Positions 8,834 through 19,199 of a stretch of 64,000 bases of DNA are shown piece after piece. The stretch's first letter is position 1. Each line of letters begins with the position of its first letter. The notes beneath the pieces were generated by a model. The model saw nothing but the letters and a program-made list of their open reading frames with translations, was not told the origin of the DNA and did no database searches. The position numbers and the translations under genes were made by a program. This stretch comes from Streptomyces omiyaensis (GTDB lineage Bacteria; Actinomycetota; Actinomycetes; Streptomycetales; Streptomycetaceae). The stretch is taken from the NCBI RefSeq assembly GCF_014650895.1, contig NZ_BMVV01000016.1, positions 1 through 64,000 on the forward strand, written 5' to 3'.

Positions 8834-9952
8834 ATGACCGCCACACCCTCCCCCGACGAGGCGGAGAACAGGGTGATGACCGACGAGGAGTACGGGGTCC
8901 TGCGCGCCTCGGCCGCGCTGTGGGCCGGAACGTCCGTGCTGGTCACCGACGAGCGCGGCCGGGTCCTGATCCAGCACGTCGACTACCGTCCCACCTGCCT
9001 CCTGCCGGGCGGCGCCGTCGACCGGGGCGAGGCCCCGGCCCGGGCGGCCTCACGAGAGCTCGGGGAGGAACTGGGCGTCACCATGGCCGTCGCCCGCGGC
9101 CTCGCCGTGGACTGGGTCGGTGCCGACGGCTTCGGCGCGCCCGCCGAGATGCGTTTCCCCGGCGAGATCGTGCACGTCTACGACGGCGGCACGTGGGACG
9201 ACGAGCGGATCGCCTCCATCCGGCTGCCCGAAGGCGAGATCGAATCCGTCGAGTTCGTCGAACCCGCCCGTCTCCCCGGCCTCATGTCCCCCGTCGACGC
9301 CCGCCGGGCCCTGTCCGCCCTGCGCGCCCGCATCGACGCCGCCGGCCCCGCCCTGCTGGAGAACGGCCTCCCCCTCGCCCCCACCGTCCTGGACCGGGTC
9401 GGCGCCCTGAGCACCGCGCGCGCCCGTCATCACCTCCCGTTCCACCCCGGCCCGGCTCCCGCGTCGCTGTCGACCGTTCAGGCCTGGGGCTGGTTCCTCG
9501 GCCCCGACGGCCGCGTCCTGGTGCTTCTGGACCCGGACACCGGCGCCGCCTGCCTGCCCGGCGGAGCCCCCGCGCCGCAGGATCGCGACGACCCGCTCGT
9601 CACCCTGCGCCGGGCGGTGCACGAGGAAGCCGCGGCCGAGTTCGGGGAGCCGCTGTTCCTCGGGCACCTCTCCGACCCCGACGAGCCGTGCGCCCGCCTC
9701 CGCTACGCCGCTCCCCTGACCCGTCTCGGCCCGCCGCCCGTCGATCCGGCCACCGGCCGCGCCCACGTCCGGGTCCTGGCCACCCCCGAACAGGCCGTGG
9801 AGCTCTTCGACTGGGGCTCCCCCGCGGCCGACCAGCTCGCCGCCGTCCACCACGCCCGGGCACGGCTCGGGATCCCCCGCGCCGTCCGGCAGCCCCTCAC
9901 CGAACTGCCGGACGCCACCGACCTCACCGCCGGGTGGCCCGCCTCGCCGTGA
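8834..9952 (+). CDS. Protein with two Nudix domains
   Basis: A 372-residue soluble protein. Domain one (about 25-170) has a nearly complete Nudix box: LPGGAVDRGEAPARAASRELGEELGV. Domain two (about 215-345) keeps the fold signs WGWFLGPDGRVLVLLDPDTGAACLPGG, but its helix is RRAVHEEAAAEFG, so one catalytic Glu pair is altered. It may be a binding or regulatory domain. ATG 8834 follows GGAGACAGAG, a usable ribosome site. It lies just after the broken PIG-L gene and 1 kb after the PIMT-like gene. Two multi-Nudix proteins in one neighbourhood suggest a shared nucleotide-linked substrate, but nothing identifies it. Confidence 0.85.
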   Translation: MTATPSPDEAENRVMTDEEYGVLRASAALWAGTSVLVTDERGRVLIQHVDYRPTCLLPGGAVDRGEAPARAASRELGEELGVTMAVARGLAVDWVGADGFGAPAEMRFPGEIVHVYDGGTWDDERIASIRLPEGEIESVEFVEPARLPGLMSPVDARRALSALRARIDAAGPALLENGLPLAPTVLDRVGALSTARARHHLPFHPGPAPASLSTVQAWGWFLGPDGRVLVLLDPDTGAACLPGGAPAPQDRDDPLVTLRRAVHEEAAAEFGEPLFLGHLSDPDEPCARLRYAAPLTRLGPPPVDPATGRAHVRVLATPEQAVELFDWGSPAADQLAAVHHARARLGIPRAVRQPLTELPDATDLTAGWPASP

Positions 9953-10272
9953 CACCCGCACGCCGCCGAAGCGGCGGACGCCGCCCGGCCGTGCCGGGAC
10001 GGCGGTGCGTTCTGCGGCCGGGACGTCGCGCTGTGCGGGCACCGTGGCGACCCGCCCGAGGAAGCGTGGACCGGGCGGGTGAGGGAAGGCCCGCCGCGGT
10101 GACGGCCGCCCTGCGGGTGGCAGGGATGGGTACGGGTGGTGTCGCCGTGCCCCGCGCCTCGGTGTGCGGTCGCCGGTGGTGTCGGCGCGCGGCCCGCGGA
10201 TACGAGGGGAGCAGGCCCCCTGCGCAGAGGCTTGGCGACGGATGAGGACGACCTCGGGAAGGACGATGCCCC
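9953..10272. other. No gene recognised
   Basis: About 320 bases of G/C-rich sequence in which open frames on both strands are low-complexity. I see no promoter or conserved protein. It separates the double-Nudix gene from a gene in the same direction. Confidence 0.45.
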
Positions 10273-10731
10273 ATGGCGGTACACGGTGACGGACCGGATC
10301 GCGACCACCAGCGCCCCGAAGGGGTCGACGACACCACGGTGGAAGCGCTCGGCTCCCTGTCCAAGGCCCTGGAGACGACCGAGCGGGCCCGCGGCCACCT
10401 CTACTCCTTCCACCAGCTCACCGGAAGCGCCGACCTGGAACTCGACCGGGCGGTGGGCCTGCTGCGCCGGGCCGGCCACGACGACTGGGCCGACCGCGTG
10501 CAGAGGGAGATCGTCGGCCGCAACGTCATCCCCGGGCACTGGACCTTCCAGATCGTCGAGGCGTACGACACCAGCTACTACGAGCCGTTCAGACACCTGG
10601 AGCGGCAGGCCCTGGCCGACCTGCTCGACGGCAGGGACCACGTGTACGAGGCCGAGATGAAAGAGGCCCGCCGCACCATCGGCCACCCCGACCACACGGC
10701 CCGGCCCGACGATCCCCGCAGCGACCGCTGA
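10273..10731 (+). CDS. Conserved hypothetical helical protein
   Basis: A 152-residue soluble protein, mostly alpha-helical and acidic. Its recognisable core is SLSKALETTERARGHLYSFHQLTGSADLELDRAVGLLRRAGH, then REIVGRNVIPGHWTFQIVEAYDTSYYEPFR, ending in a charged disordered tail. I recall similar small hypotheticals in streptomycetes but know no function. ATG 10273 is preceded by GGAAGGACGATGCCCC, giving a plausible ribosome site. It is followed by a strong terminator palindrome. Confidence 0.75.
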   Translation: MAVHGDGPDRDHQRPEGVDDTTVEALGSLSKALETTERARGHLYSFHQLTGSADLELDRAVGLLRRAGHDDWADRVQREIVGRNVIPGHWTFQIVEAYDTSYYEPFRHLERQALADLLDGRDHVYEAEMKEARRTIGHPDHTARPDDPRSDR

Positions 10732-10766
10732 GATCCTGGGGAACGGGGCCGTGCCGTCCAGGCCGT

Positions 10767-10806
10767 CCCCGGGCCGCGTCGCCGGGCCCGGCGACGCGGC
10801 CCGGGG
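10767..10806. terminator. Perfect 40-bp palindrome between convergent genes
   Basis: A perfect inverted repeat with 20-bp arms lies between the 3' ends of the helical hypothetical gene and the DHFR-like gene. There is no T-tract on either side, as is usual in high-GC genomes. It should act as a bidirectional terminator. Confidence 0.85.
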
Positions 10807-10843
10807 CCTCACCCCGCGGATCGGCGCGGCGGACGGCGCGGCG

Positions 10844-11449
10844 TCACGCGGGGGTGCCGAGCGGCGGGTGGTCGAGCACGCGGGGCGTGTACTCGACCAG
10901 CTGGATGCCGCCGTCGAAGGTGCGGTGCCCGGTCATCTCGAGGGCGACGTCCGGATAGCCGTCGTAGATGCGCTCCGCGCCCGTGGCCCCGGTGATCACC
11001 GGGAACATCACGACGCGGAAGCGGTCGACGAGGCCGGCCCGCAGCAGGGACCGGGACAGGCTGAGGCTGCCGATCGTGCTGAGGAGCCCCGAGCCGCTCG
11101 CCTTCATGGCGCGGACCGCCCCGACGGCGTCGTCGCGGACGAGCGTGGAGTTGGCCCACGTCAGCGGCGCCTCCAGCGAGGAGGAGAACACCACCTTGGA
11201 GGCTTGCGTGAGCTGGTCGACGGACGCCTCCTCCTCGGGCCTGAACTCGTCCTGGCCGCTCGGGACCTCGCCCGCCGCGAAGCCCGACATCAGGCGGTAG
11301 GTGTTCGCCCCCATCAGGTAGGTGGGCTCGGGCTGCTCACCGAGCCATGCGAGGTACTCCGGACCCTCCAGGCCCCAGAACCCCGGCCACCCCTCTCCCG
11401 ACGCGTAGCCGTCGAGGGAGGTGATGAAGTCGACGAGAAGCTCTGACAT
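10844..11449 (-). CDS. Dihydrofolate reductase / RibD C-terminal family protein
   Basis: A 201-residue cytosolic protein of the RibD C-terminal/DHFR-like family. These are often annotated 'dihydrofolate reductase family', although most are orphan NADPH reductases rather than true DHFR. Diagnostic parts are the N-terminal LVDFITSLDGYASGEG strand-loop, TYLMGANTYRLMSGF, KVVFSSSLEAPLTWANSTLV, the nucleotide-binding segment LSTIGSLSLSRSLLRAGLVD, and FRVVMFPVITGATGAERIY. The length is normal and ATG 11449 is well placed. The gene is single, convergent with the helical hypothetical gene and divergent from the ATP-grasp gene about 300 bases away. Confidence 0.9.
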   Translation of the reverse strand: MSELLVDFITSLDGYASGEGWPGFWGLEGPEYLAWLGEQPEPTYLMGANTYRLMSGFAAGEVPSGQDEFRPEEEASVDQLTQASKVVFSSSLEAPLTWANSTLVRDDAVGAVRAMKASGSGLLSTIGSLSLSRSLLRAGLVDRFRVVMFPVITGATGAERIYDGYPDVALEMTGHRTFDGGIQLVEYTPRVLDHPPLGTPA

Positions 11450-11757
11450 GGCGGTGTCCTTTCCTGGGGTGTCACGAGCTTGGACCGGCCGGGAGCCGCG
11501 AACTCATCGCCGCGCTGTGGAGCGACGGGAAAAACCACGACGCCGCAGCAGCCGGCAGGCCGTGGCCCGGAGCGGCGGGCTCGCGCCCGGGCACCGCCCC
11601 CGGCGCCGCCGCGGCCGCGCCGGCCGGCTCGCCCCGCCGTCTCTCCCCCCGGAGCGGTGCCGGGCGCCGGCGGGGCCGGCAGCGGGGATTCCCGGCTGCG
11701 GTGGTGGGCGCGGTGGGGCTAGCGTGACGGTTTCGCGGAGCGGAAGAGGGGCGCGCG
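11450..11757. other. Divergent intergenic region, no gene seen
   Basis: About 308 bases between two divergent genes. Open frames here are Arg/Pro/Ala-rich shadows. Promoters for both neighbours should be here, but I cannot point to convincing -35 and -10 boxes. Confidence 0.4.
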
Positions 11758-12528
11758 GTGTTGGTGATGCCGGGGCGGCGGACGTCGACGATGGAACTGC
11801 TGGCCGTCGAGGCCGCGGGCCGGGGGATGCCGGTGAGGGCGGCGGAGGAGCCCGGCCTGGCCGGGCCCGCGTACTGGTACGGCGGACCGGTCGCGGGTGC
11901 GCGGCTGGCCGGGCGGCTCGGGTTCGCGTTGCTGGAGCCGGCGGATAGCTGGCTGGCCGAGCTGCCGGAGGAGTTCACCGGCCGCCGGGTACGGATGGGG
12001 ACCGTCGCGGACGCGTGGGCGATCGACCGGCCGACGTTCGTCAAGCCGCCCCGCGACAAGTCCTTCCCGCCCGATGTCCACACCGACGGCTCCCGGCTGT
12101 CCGGCGCCCTGGACCCGGCGGCACCGGTGCTGCTGTCCGACGTGGTGACCTTCGCGGCCGAGTACCGGCTGTTCCTGCTGGACGGCCGGATCGCCGCGGC
12201 GAGCCGGTACGCGGTGTTCGGCCGGCTGGACCCCCGACCGCTCGGCACGGACCGCGCGGACCGGACCGTCACCGCGCAGATCACGGAGTTCGCCGACCGG
12301 CTGGCCGCCGCGGCCGGCCACACGCTGCCGAGCGCCGTCGTCGTGGACGTCGGGCAGCTGCTGGACCCGTACCGCCCCGGCCACCGCTGGGCCGTGGTGG
12401 AAGCCAACATGGCGTGGTTCTCGCACGCCTACGCGGCCGACCCGGCACGGGTACTGGACGTGGTCCTGCGGGCGGCGGGGCCGCGCGAGCACCTGCGACC
12501 CCGCGACCTGGCGTTCGAACGGCACTGA
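11758..12528 (+). CDS. ATP-grasp domain protein (DUF4343 / R2K-like)
   Basis: A 256-residue soluble protein resembling the R2K (DUF4343) branch of ATP-grasp ligases, which join a carboxylate to an amine through an acyl-phosphate. Signs are RPTFVKPPRDKSFPPDV (the ATP-lysine strand), PVLLSDVVTFAAEYRLFLLDGRIAAASRYAVF (edge strands with the Arg typical of R2K), and the metal-binding end VVVDVGQLLDPYRPGHRWAVVEANMAWFSHAYAADP. Start GTG 11758 follows GGAAGAGGGG. R2K members occur in phages, toxin systems and peptide-modification loci. Here there is no obvious partner, though the PIMT-like and Nudix genes lie 4 kb away. Substrate unknown. Confidence 0.82.
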   Translation: MLVMPGRRTSTMELLAVEAAGRGMPVRAAEEPGLAGPAYWYGGPVAGARLAGRLGFALLEPADSWLAELPEEFTGRRVRMGTVADAWAIDRPTFVKPPRDKSFPPDVHTDGSRLSGALDPAAPVLLSDVVTFAAEYRLFLLDGRIAAASRYAVFGRLDPRPLGTDRADRTVTAQITEFADRLAAAAGHTLPSAVVVDVGQLLDPYRPGHRWAVVEANMAWFSHAYAADPARVLDVVLRAAGPREHLRPRDLAFERH

Positions 12529-12759
12529 TCCACCCCTGCGGGGACCGGTCCTCCCGCCCGTCGGCCCCGGCCCCTCGGCCGTCGGTCCGCCGGCTCCGTC
12601 TCCGTACCGGATCACGTAGGTGTCGGCTGGCGCGCGATGACGTATCCGTCAGGTATCGGTCCAGGTCGGAGGCGTGCCGACGGCTCTGGGGCCGTCGGGG
12701 ACGGGGCCGGGGTGGGGCATGATGGAGGACCTGTCCGGTCCCGTGGCTGAGGGATGCGC

Positions 12760-13482
12760 ATGTCTGATTCCGTGGGGGCGACCGCGCCCGCGCCCGTGAC
12801 GGTCCTGCTCGTCGAGGACGACGAGGTGATCCGGCGGTCCGTCGCGATGGCCCTGGAACGCTACGGCTACCGCGTGCTCGTCGCGGCCGACGGCCTGACC
12901 GGGCTCGAACTCTTCCGGGAGGGGCGGCACGACCTGCTGCTGCTCGACGTGATGCTGCCGGGCCTGGACGGCATCGGGCTGTGCCGGCGCATCCGGGAGA
13001 CGTCCACGGACCCGGTCCTGATGATGTCCGCGCGCGGCGACGCCCTCGACGTGGTGTCCGGCCTGGAGGCCGGGGCCGACGACTACGTGGTGAAGCCCGT
13101 CGACACCGCCGTCCTGGTGGCGCGGATCCGTTCGCTGCTGCGCCGGGCCTCCTTCACGCCGTCGGCCGCCGAACCGGCCGGTCCCCCGGAGCAGGCCGGT
13201 CCGCTGGTCTTCGGCGACCTCTCGATCGACCCCGCCGCGCTGGAGGTCCGCCGGGGCGGCGAGCGGATCGCGCTCGCGCCGACCGAGCTGCGCCTCCTGC
13301 TCGAGTTCGCCGCCCACCCCGGGATCGTGCGGGACCGCCAGACCCTGCTGCGCGAGGTGTGGGACTACGGCTGGGACGGCGACACCCGGGTCGTCGACCT
13401 GTGCGTGCAGCGGCTGCGCAAGAAGATCGGCGCCGAGCGCGTCGAGACGGTCCGGGGCTTCGGCTACAAGTGGACGCGGTGA
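12760..13482 (+). CDS. cseB: Two-component response regulator, OmpR/CseB type
   Basis: A 240-residue DNA-binding regulator. The receiver domain holds LLVEDDEVIR (acidic pocket), LLLDVMLPGLDG with the phospho-accepting Asp at about residue 63, the MMSAR switch Ser, and DYVVKPVD with Lys at about 112. A winged-helix output domain follows: PTELRLLLEFAAHPGIVRDRQTLLREVW and RVVDLCVQRLRKKIG. The sequence closely recalls CseB, the envelope-stress regulator of Streptomyces, but the usual sigE and cseA partners are not here, so this may be a paralogue. ATG 12760 is chosen because GAGGG lies six bases upstream; ATG 12754 abuts it. It is translationally coupled to the kinase. Confidence 0.88.
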   Translation: MSDSVGATAPAPVTVLLVEDDEVIRRSVAMALERYGYRVLVAADGLTGLELFREGRHDLLLLDVMLPGLDGIGLCRRIRETSTDPVLMMSARGDALDVVSGLEAGADDYVVKPVDTAVLVARIRSLLRRASFTPSAAEPAGPPEQAGPLVFGDLSIDPAALEVRRGGERIALAPTELRLLLEFAAHPGIVRDRQTLLREVWDYGWDGDTRVVDLCVQRLRKKIGAERVETVRGFGYKWTR

Positions 13483-14738
13483 ACGGCGGCTCCCGGGGAG
13501 CGGTCGCGGGCCTGGTGCCGCACTCCGGCTCGCTCCGCTGGAAGATCGTCCTCCTGGTGGCCCTGGCCTGTGCCTCGATGGCGCTGACGGTCGGCGTCCT
13601 GGTCCACGACTCCGTGCTGCGGAGATCCCTGCACGAGGGCGCGGGCAGGGCCGACGAGGCCCTGGCGAAGGCCATGGAGGAGGCCGCTGCCGCCGGTGGG
13701 GACGGGCCCCTGGTCTCCCCCGCGGAGCTGCCCGACGCCCTGCTGCGGCAGATCGAGCACGGCGGCGCGGCCACGTTCTACGAGGACGGGCCCCCGGCCC
13801 CCGTGTTCTGGGCGGCCCGGAAGGAGGGCGGGAAGCTGTACGCGGTCGAGACCGACATGACCGCCGACCTGCTGACCCGGCAGGCCCTGGACCGTCACAT
13901 GTGGAAGTACTCCCTGCTCACCCTGGGCGTCGTCGTCCCGGCCACGGCCCTGGCGACCGAGCTCCCCGCCCGGCGGCTGCGCCGGGTCGCCCGCACGGCC
14001 CGCCGCATCACGGCGGGCGACCTCGACGCCCGGACGGGGCCGGTGCGCGGAGGTGACGAGGTCGCCGAGATCTCGGCGGTGGTCGACTCCATGGCCGACA
14101 GCCTCCAGCGGCGGATCGACACCGAGCAGCGCTTCACCGCCGACGTCGCGCACGAGCTGCGCACCCCGCTGATGGGCCTGGTCACCTCGGCGGAGCTGCT
14201 GCCCGAGGGCGAGGTGACCGACCTGGTCCAGGGCCGGGTGCGGGTGCTGCGCGACCTGGTGGAGGACCTCCTGGAGATCTCCCGGCTCGACGCGGGCGCC
14301 GAGCGGTCCCGGCCGGGCCCGGTCGACCTGGCCGACCTGGTCCGGGACTCGGTGGCGCGGACGGGCCTCGCGGCGCGGGTGACCGGGCGGGGGGCGACGG
14401 TGGTCGAGTCGGATCCCCGGCGCCTGGACCGGATCGTCTCCAACCTCGTCGTCAACGCCCACCGGCACGGCGCGGGCCCGGTGGAGGTCGCCGTCGGAGG
14501 CGGGACGGTGACCGTCCGGGACCACGGCCCCGGCTTCCCGGACGACCTGCTGGCCCACGGCCCCCAGCGGTTCCGCACGGGCGCGGCCGAGCGGGGGCGG
14601 GGGCACGGCCTGGGCCTGACGATCGCGTCCGGGCAGGCGCGGGTGATCGGGGCGGTCCTGGAGTTCGCCAACGCACCGGACGGCGGGGCGGTGGCGACCC
14701 TCCGCCTGCCCCGGGACGGCCCGCCCGCCGACGCGTGA
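13479..14738 (+). CDS. Sensor histidine kinase, CseC-like
   Basis: A 419-residue membrane kinase and the partner of the regulator it overlaps (GTGA at 13479-13482). One membrane span at about 20-42 (WKIVLLVALACASMALTVGVLV) is followed by an extracytoplasmic sensor of about 100 residues. A second span at about 145-163 comes next, then a HAMP-like linker (RRITAGDLDARTGP). The dimerisation helix DVAHELRTPLMG carries His225. The ATPase has VSNLVVNAHRHG (N box), VRDHGPGFPDD (G1) and GRGHGLGLTIASG (G2). The signal is unknown. The next two genes, which act on peptidoglycan and lipid carriers, suggest envelope stress or glycopeptide exposure. Confidence 0.92.
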   Translation: MNGGSRGAVAGLVPHSGSLRWKIVLLVALACASMALTVGVLVHDSVLRRSLHEGAGRADEALAKAMEEAAAAGGDGPLVSPAELPDALLRQIEHGGAATFYEDGPPAPVFWAARKEGGKLYAVETDMTADLLTRQALDRHMWKYSLLTLGVVVPATALATELPARRLRRVARTARRITAGDLDARTGPVRGGDEVAEISAVVDSMADSLQRRIDTEQRFTADVAHELRTPLMGLVTSAELLPEGEVTDLVQGRVRVLRDLVEDLLEISRLDAGAERSRPGPVDLADLVRDSVARTGLAARVTGRGATVVESDPRRLDRIVSNLVVNAHRHGAGPVEVAVGGGTVTVRDHGPGFPDDLLAHGPQRFRTGAAERGRGHGLGLTIASGQARVIGAVLEFANAPDGGAVATLRLPRDGPPADA

Positions 14739-14751
14739 CCCCGCGCGCCGG

Positions 14752-14872
14752 CGGGTGGGCCGCTGCGGAGGGGCACCGGTGGGCGGGCCGCCGCGGGAGC
14801 TCTGGTGAGCGGGCCGCTGCGAGGGGGTGCTGGTGGGCGGGCCGCTGCGGCGAGTGGGCCGTTGATACACGA
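14752..14872. repeat. Degenerate tandem repeat, unit about 27 bp
   Basis: Four to five imperfect copies of a unit centred on GGTGGGCGGGCCGCTGCG lie between the kinase stop and the carboxypeptidase-like gene. Units vary in the 8-10 bases after the core. The array occupies about half of the 244-base gap and is not coding in any convincing frame. Confidence 0.75.
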
Positions 14873-14982
14873 CCGATGGGTTCCCGAGCGCGGGCCGCTG
14901 TCCGGCGCCCGTGGGCCGGAGATCCCGGCCCCGGAGTCTTGCTGCCGTACCGATCCCGTACCGCAGCCCCTGGAGGCAGCCC

Positions 14983-15936
14983 GTGCCCCTTCCCCGTACA
15001 CCTCGTCGCCGTCTCGTCGGCGGTGCGCTGTCCCTGGCCCTGCTGACGGCCCTGGGCATCGCCGTCGTCGCCCCCTCGGGCTCCTCCTCGGCGCCGGGCG
15101 GCGAGCGGCCGCCGGTGTCCGGCATCGGTCCGCTCCCCTGGCCGCAGGACGGCCAGAGCGCCGTCGACCTCGAAGGGACGGGGTCGCTGGGCGAGCGGGG
15201 CGGGCGGCGGCCCGTGCCGATCGCGAGCCTGACGAAGGTGATGACCGCCTACGTCGTCCTGAAGGAGCACCCGCTGCGGCCGGGCGAGCAGGGCCCCCTC
15301 ATCGAGGTGGACCGGCAGGCCGCGCACGAGGTGGGGGTCGGCGGCGAGTCCACCGTCCCCGTGCGGGCCGGCGAGCGGCACTCGCAGCGCCGGCTCCTGG
15401 AACTGCTCCTGGTCCCCTCCGGGAACAACGTCGCCCGTCTGCTGGCCCGCTGGGACTCCGGCAGCCAGGAGGCCTTCGTGGCGAAGATGCGGCGCGCCGC
15501 CGGGCGGCTCGGCATGGAGGACACCGTCTACACGGGGGCGAGCGGCATCGAGCCGACGACCGTGAGCACCGCCGCCGACCAGGTGCGGCTGACCCGGGCG
15601 GCGATGGAGGACCCCGTCTTCCGGGCGATCGTGGCCACCCGGAGGATCACCGTCCCCGGCCTGGGGACGATCACCAACACCAATCCCCTGCTGGACACCC
15701 CGGGCGTCCTGGGCGTCAAGACCGGCTCCAGCACCCCGGCGGGCGGAAACCTCCTGTGGGCCTGCGAGGTGCGCGTCGGCGGCACGCCCCGGCTGCTGGT
15801 GGGCGCCGTCCTGCACCAGCGGGCGGGCACGACGCCCGCCGAGGGGCTCCGGGCCGCCGTCGACGCCGGCCGCGGCCTGCTCACCGCCGTCCGCGACCGG
15901 CTGGCCTCCGCCGGGACGGAGGGTCCGGGGCGATGA
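14983..15936 (+). CDS. D-alanyl-D-alanine carboxypeptidase-like serine hydrolase (S11)
   Basis: A 317-residue exported penicillin-binding-protein-type enzyme expected to trim the terminal D-Ala from peptidoglycan stem peptides outside the membrane. The N-terminus has a twin basic run and one hydrophobic helix (LVGGALSLALLTALGIAVV, 11-29), a signal peptide or anchor. All three active-site motifs are present: SLTK (Ser82, Lys85), SGN (146-148) and KTG (246-248). Its length is short for DacA because the usual C-terminal beta domain is missing. GTG 14983 has GGAGG ten bases upstream. It is followed by a VanJ-like gene with an ATGA overlap, so the two are one operon. Confidence 0.92.
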   Translation: MPLPRTPRRRLVGGALSLALLTALGIAVVAPSGSSSAPGGERPPVSGIGPLPWPQDGQSAVDLEGTGSLGERGGRRPVPIASLTKVMTAYVVLKEHPLRPGEQGPLIEVDRQAAHEVGVGGESTVPVRAGERHSQRRLLELLLVPSGNNVARLLARWDSGSQEAFVAKMRRAAGRLGMEDTVYTGASGIEPTTVSTAADQVRLTRAAMEDPVFRAIVATRRITVPGLGTITNTNPLLDTPGVLGVKTGSSTPAGGNLLWACEVRVGGTPRLLVGAVLHQRAGTTPAEGLRAAVDAGRGLLTAVRDRLASAGTEGPGR

Positions 15937-17021
15937 CGGCGACGGTGAGACCGGATCCGACGGCCGGGGGGTCCGGCGGCACGGTGGCACGGCCCGTTCC
16001 CTCCGCCGGGGCCGGCGGCGCGGCGGGCCCCCCGGACCGCGCCCCCGGGGCCACGGACCGCACGGCGGGCGCCGGGTCGCGCCGCCGCTGGTGGAGACGG
16101 CGCGGGGCGGCGGTCTCGGGCTGTTCCGTCCTCCTCGCGGTGAGCGTCGCGGGCCACGAGCGGCTGCCCCGGCTGCCCGGACGGCTGAGCAGTCTGGCGG
16201 AGACCCTGCTGCCCTGGAGCGCGTCGGCCGTGCCCGTCCTGGTGGCCGTCGCGCTGCTGCGGCGGGCGCCGGTGGCGGCGGCGGTGGCCCTGCTGGTGCC
16301 GGCGGCGGCCTGGCTGGCGGTCTTCGGCGGGGTGCCGGCCGACAAGTCGTCCCCCGGCGGGGAGCTCACCGTGGTCAGCCACAACGTCCACCAGGCGAAC
16401 CCCGACCCCGGCGGGACCGTGCGGAGCCTGCTCGCCGCCGGAGCGGACGTCCTGGCGCTGGAGGAACTGAGCCCGGCCACGGCGCCCGCCTACGAGCGGG
16501 CCCTGGCCGAGGCCTACCCGTACCACTTCTACCAGGGCACGGTGGGCCTGTGGAGCGTCCATCCGCTCCGCGGGGCACGGGCCGTGCCGATCATGCCGTG
16601 GACCCGGGCGATGCGGGCCACGGTGGACGCGCCCGGCGGCCGGCTGGCCGTGTACGTCGCCCACCTGCCGTCCGTCCGCGTGGGTCCGACCGGTTTCACC
16701 GCCGGCGCGCGCGACGAGGCGCTGGGGCTGCTGGCGGCGCAGGTGCGGGCCGAGCCCGTCCGGCGCGTCGTCGTCATGGGCGACCTCAACGGTTCCACCG
16801 ACGACCGTGCGCTGCGGCCCCTCACCGACCGTCTGGTGTCCGCGCAGGCGGCGGGCGCGGGCTTCGGCTTCACCTGGCCGGCGCGCCTGCCGGTCGTCCG
16901 GATCGACCAGATCCTCCTCGGAGGCGTCCGGGCCACCTCGGCGTGGACCCTCCCCGCGACGGCCAGCGACCACCTTCCGGTGGCGGCCCGGATCGACCTC
17001 TCCCCGGACCCCGCTCCCTGA
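15933..17021 (+). CDS. VanJ-like membrane protein with extracytoplasmic EEP (endonuclease/exonuclease/phosphatase) domain
   Basis: A 362-residue protein. A disordered N-terminus of about 50 residues is followed by three hydrophobic segments: about 58-75, 92-108 and 111-128 (the last PVAAAVALLVPAAAWLAVFGG). A C-terminal EEP domain follows, with VVSHNVHQANPD, VLALEEL, VYVAHLP, VVMGDLNGST and the final ATASDHLPV, carrying the Glu, Asp, Asn and His of the metal and catalytic sites. Three spans plus an outside EEP domain is the layout of VanJ of S. coelicolor, a teicoplanin-resistance protein thought to act on undecaprenyl pyrophosphate. It starts inside the stop of the carboxypeptidase-like gene. 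Resistance itself is inference. Confidence 0.83.
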   Translation: MTATVRPDPTAGGSGGTVARPVPSAGAGGAAGPPDRAPGATDRTAGAGSRRRWWRRRGAAVSGCSVLLAVSVAGHERLPRLPGRLSSLAETLLPWSASAVPVLVAVALLRRAPVAAAVALLVPAAAWLAVFGGVPADKSSPGGELTVVSHNVHQANPDPGGTVRSLLAAGADVLALEELSPATAPAYERALAEAYPYHFYQGTVGLWSVHPLRGARAVPIMPWTRAMRATVDAPGGRLAVYVAHLPSVRVGPTGFTAGARDEALGLLAAQVRAEPVRRVVVMGDLNGSTDDRALRPLTDRLVSAQAAGAGFGFTWPARLPVVRIDQILLGGVRATSAWTLPATASDHLPVAARIDLSPDPAP

Positions 17022-17122
17022 GTCCGGCCGTCGGCGCCGGCGGGGTGCCCGCCCGCGACGGGAACCGGTGGACCGGTGGCGGTGTGGACGGGGATCGCCC
17101 CCGTCCGGGCGCGGATGCGCGA

Positions 17123-17158
17123 CGGCCCGCCCGCCCCTCGGTCGGGGCGGGCGGGCCG
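17123..17158. terminator. Terminator hairpin between convergent genes
   Basis: A 15-bp perfect stem (17123-17137 with 17144-17158) and a 6-base loop lie between the VanJ-like gene and the chitinase gene. There is no T-run. It probably works for both directions. Confidence 0.85.
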
Positions 17159-17175
17159 GTTGCTCGCTCGGGGGG

Positions 17176-19044
<1,869 letters not shown>

Positions 19045-19155
19045 GGATGCTCCTCGGGAGGGGTTCGGCGGACAGGGGTGGTCCCTGGCCTGTCGACCCT
19101 GCGGGTCCCTGGGTGCGTGGTGTCCCTTCCTCGCACCCACCGCAGTGTTGTGGTG

Positions 19156-19198
19156 ACCCTAGGAAGGACTAGACCAATCGTCAAGTGGTCTGGACCAA
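19156..19198 (-). promoter_or_regulatory. Chitinase promoter with two DasR-like direct repeats
   Basis: On the minus strand, TTGACG (19179-19184) and TAGGGT (19156-19161) are 17 bases apart and form a clean -35/-10 pair. Two 12-bp direct repeats of form TTGGTC(C/T)AG(A/T)CC occupy 19187-19198 and 19166-19177, one on each side of the -35. Such repeats are a known hallmark of Streptomyces chitinase promoters and match the dre site of the GlcNAc repressor DasR. Repressor binding would overlap the polymerase site. Confidence 0.88.
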
Positions 19199-19199
19199 G

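Noticed and set aside
10751..11446. Plus-strand frame opposite the DHFR-like gene
   Set aside because: It mirrors the codon pattern of the minus-strand gene, which has clear family motifs.
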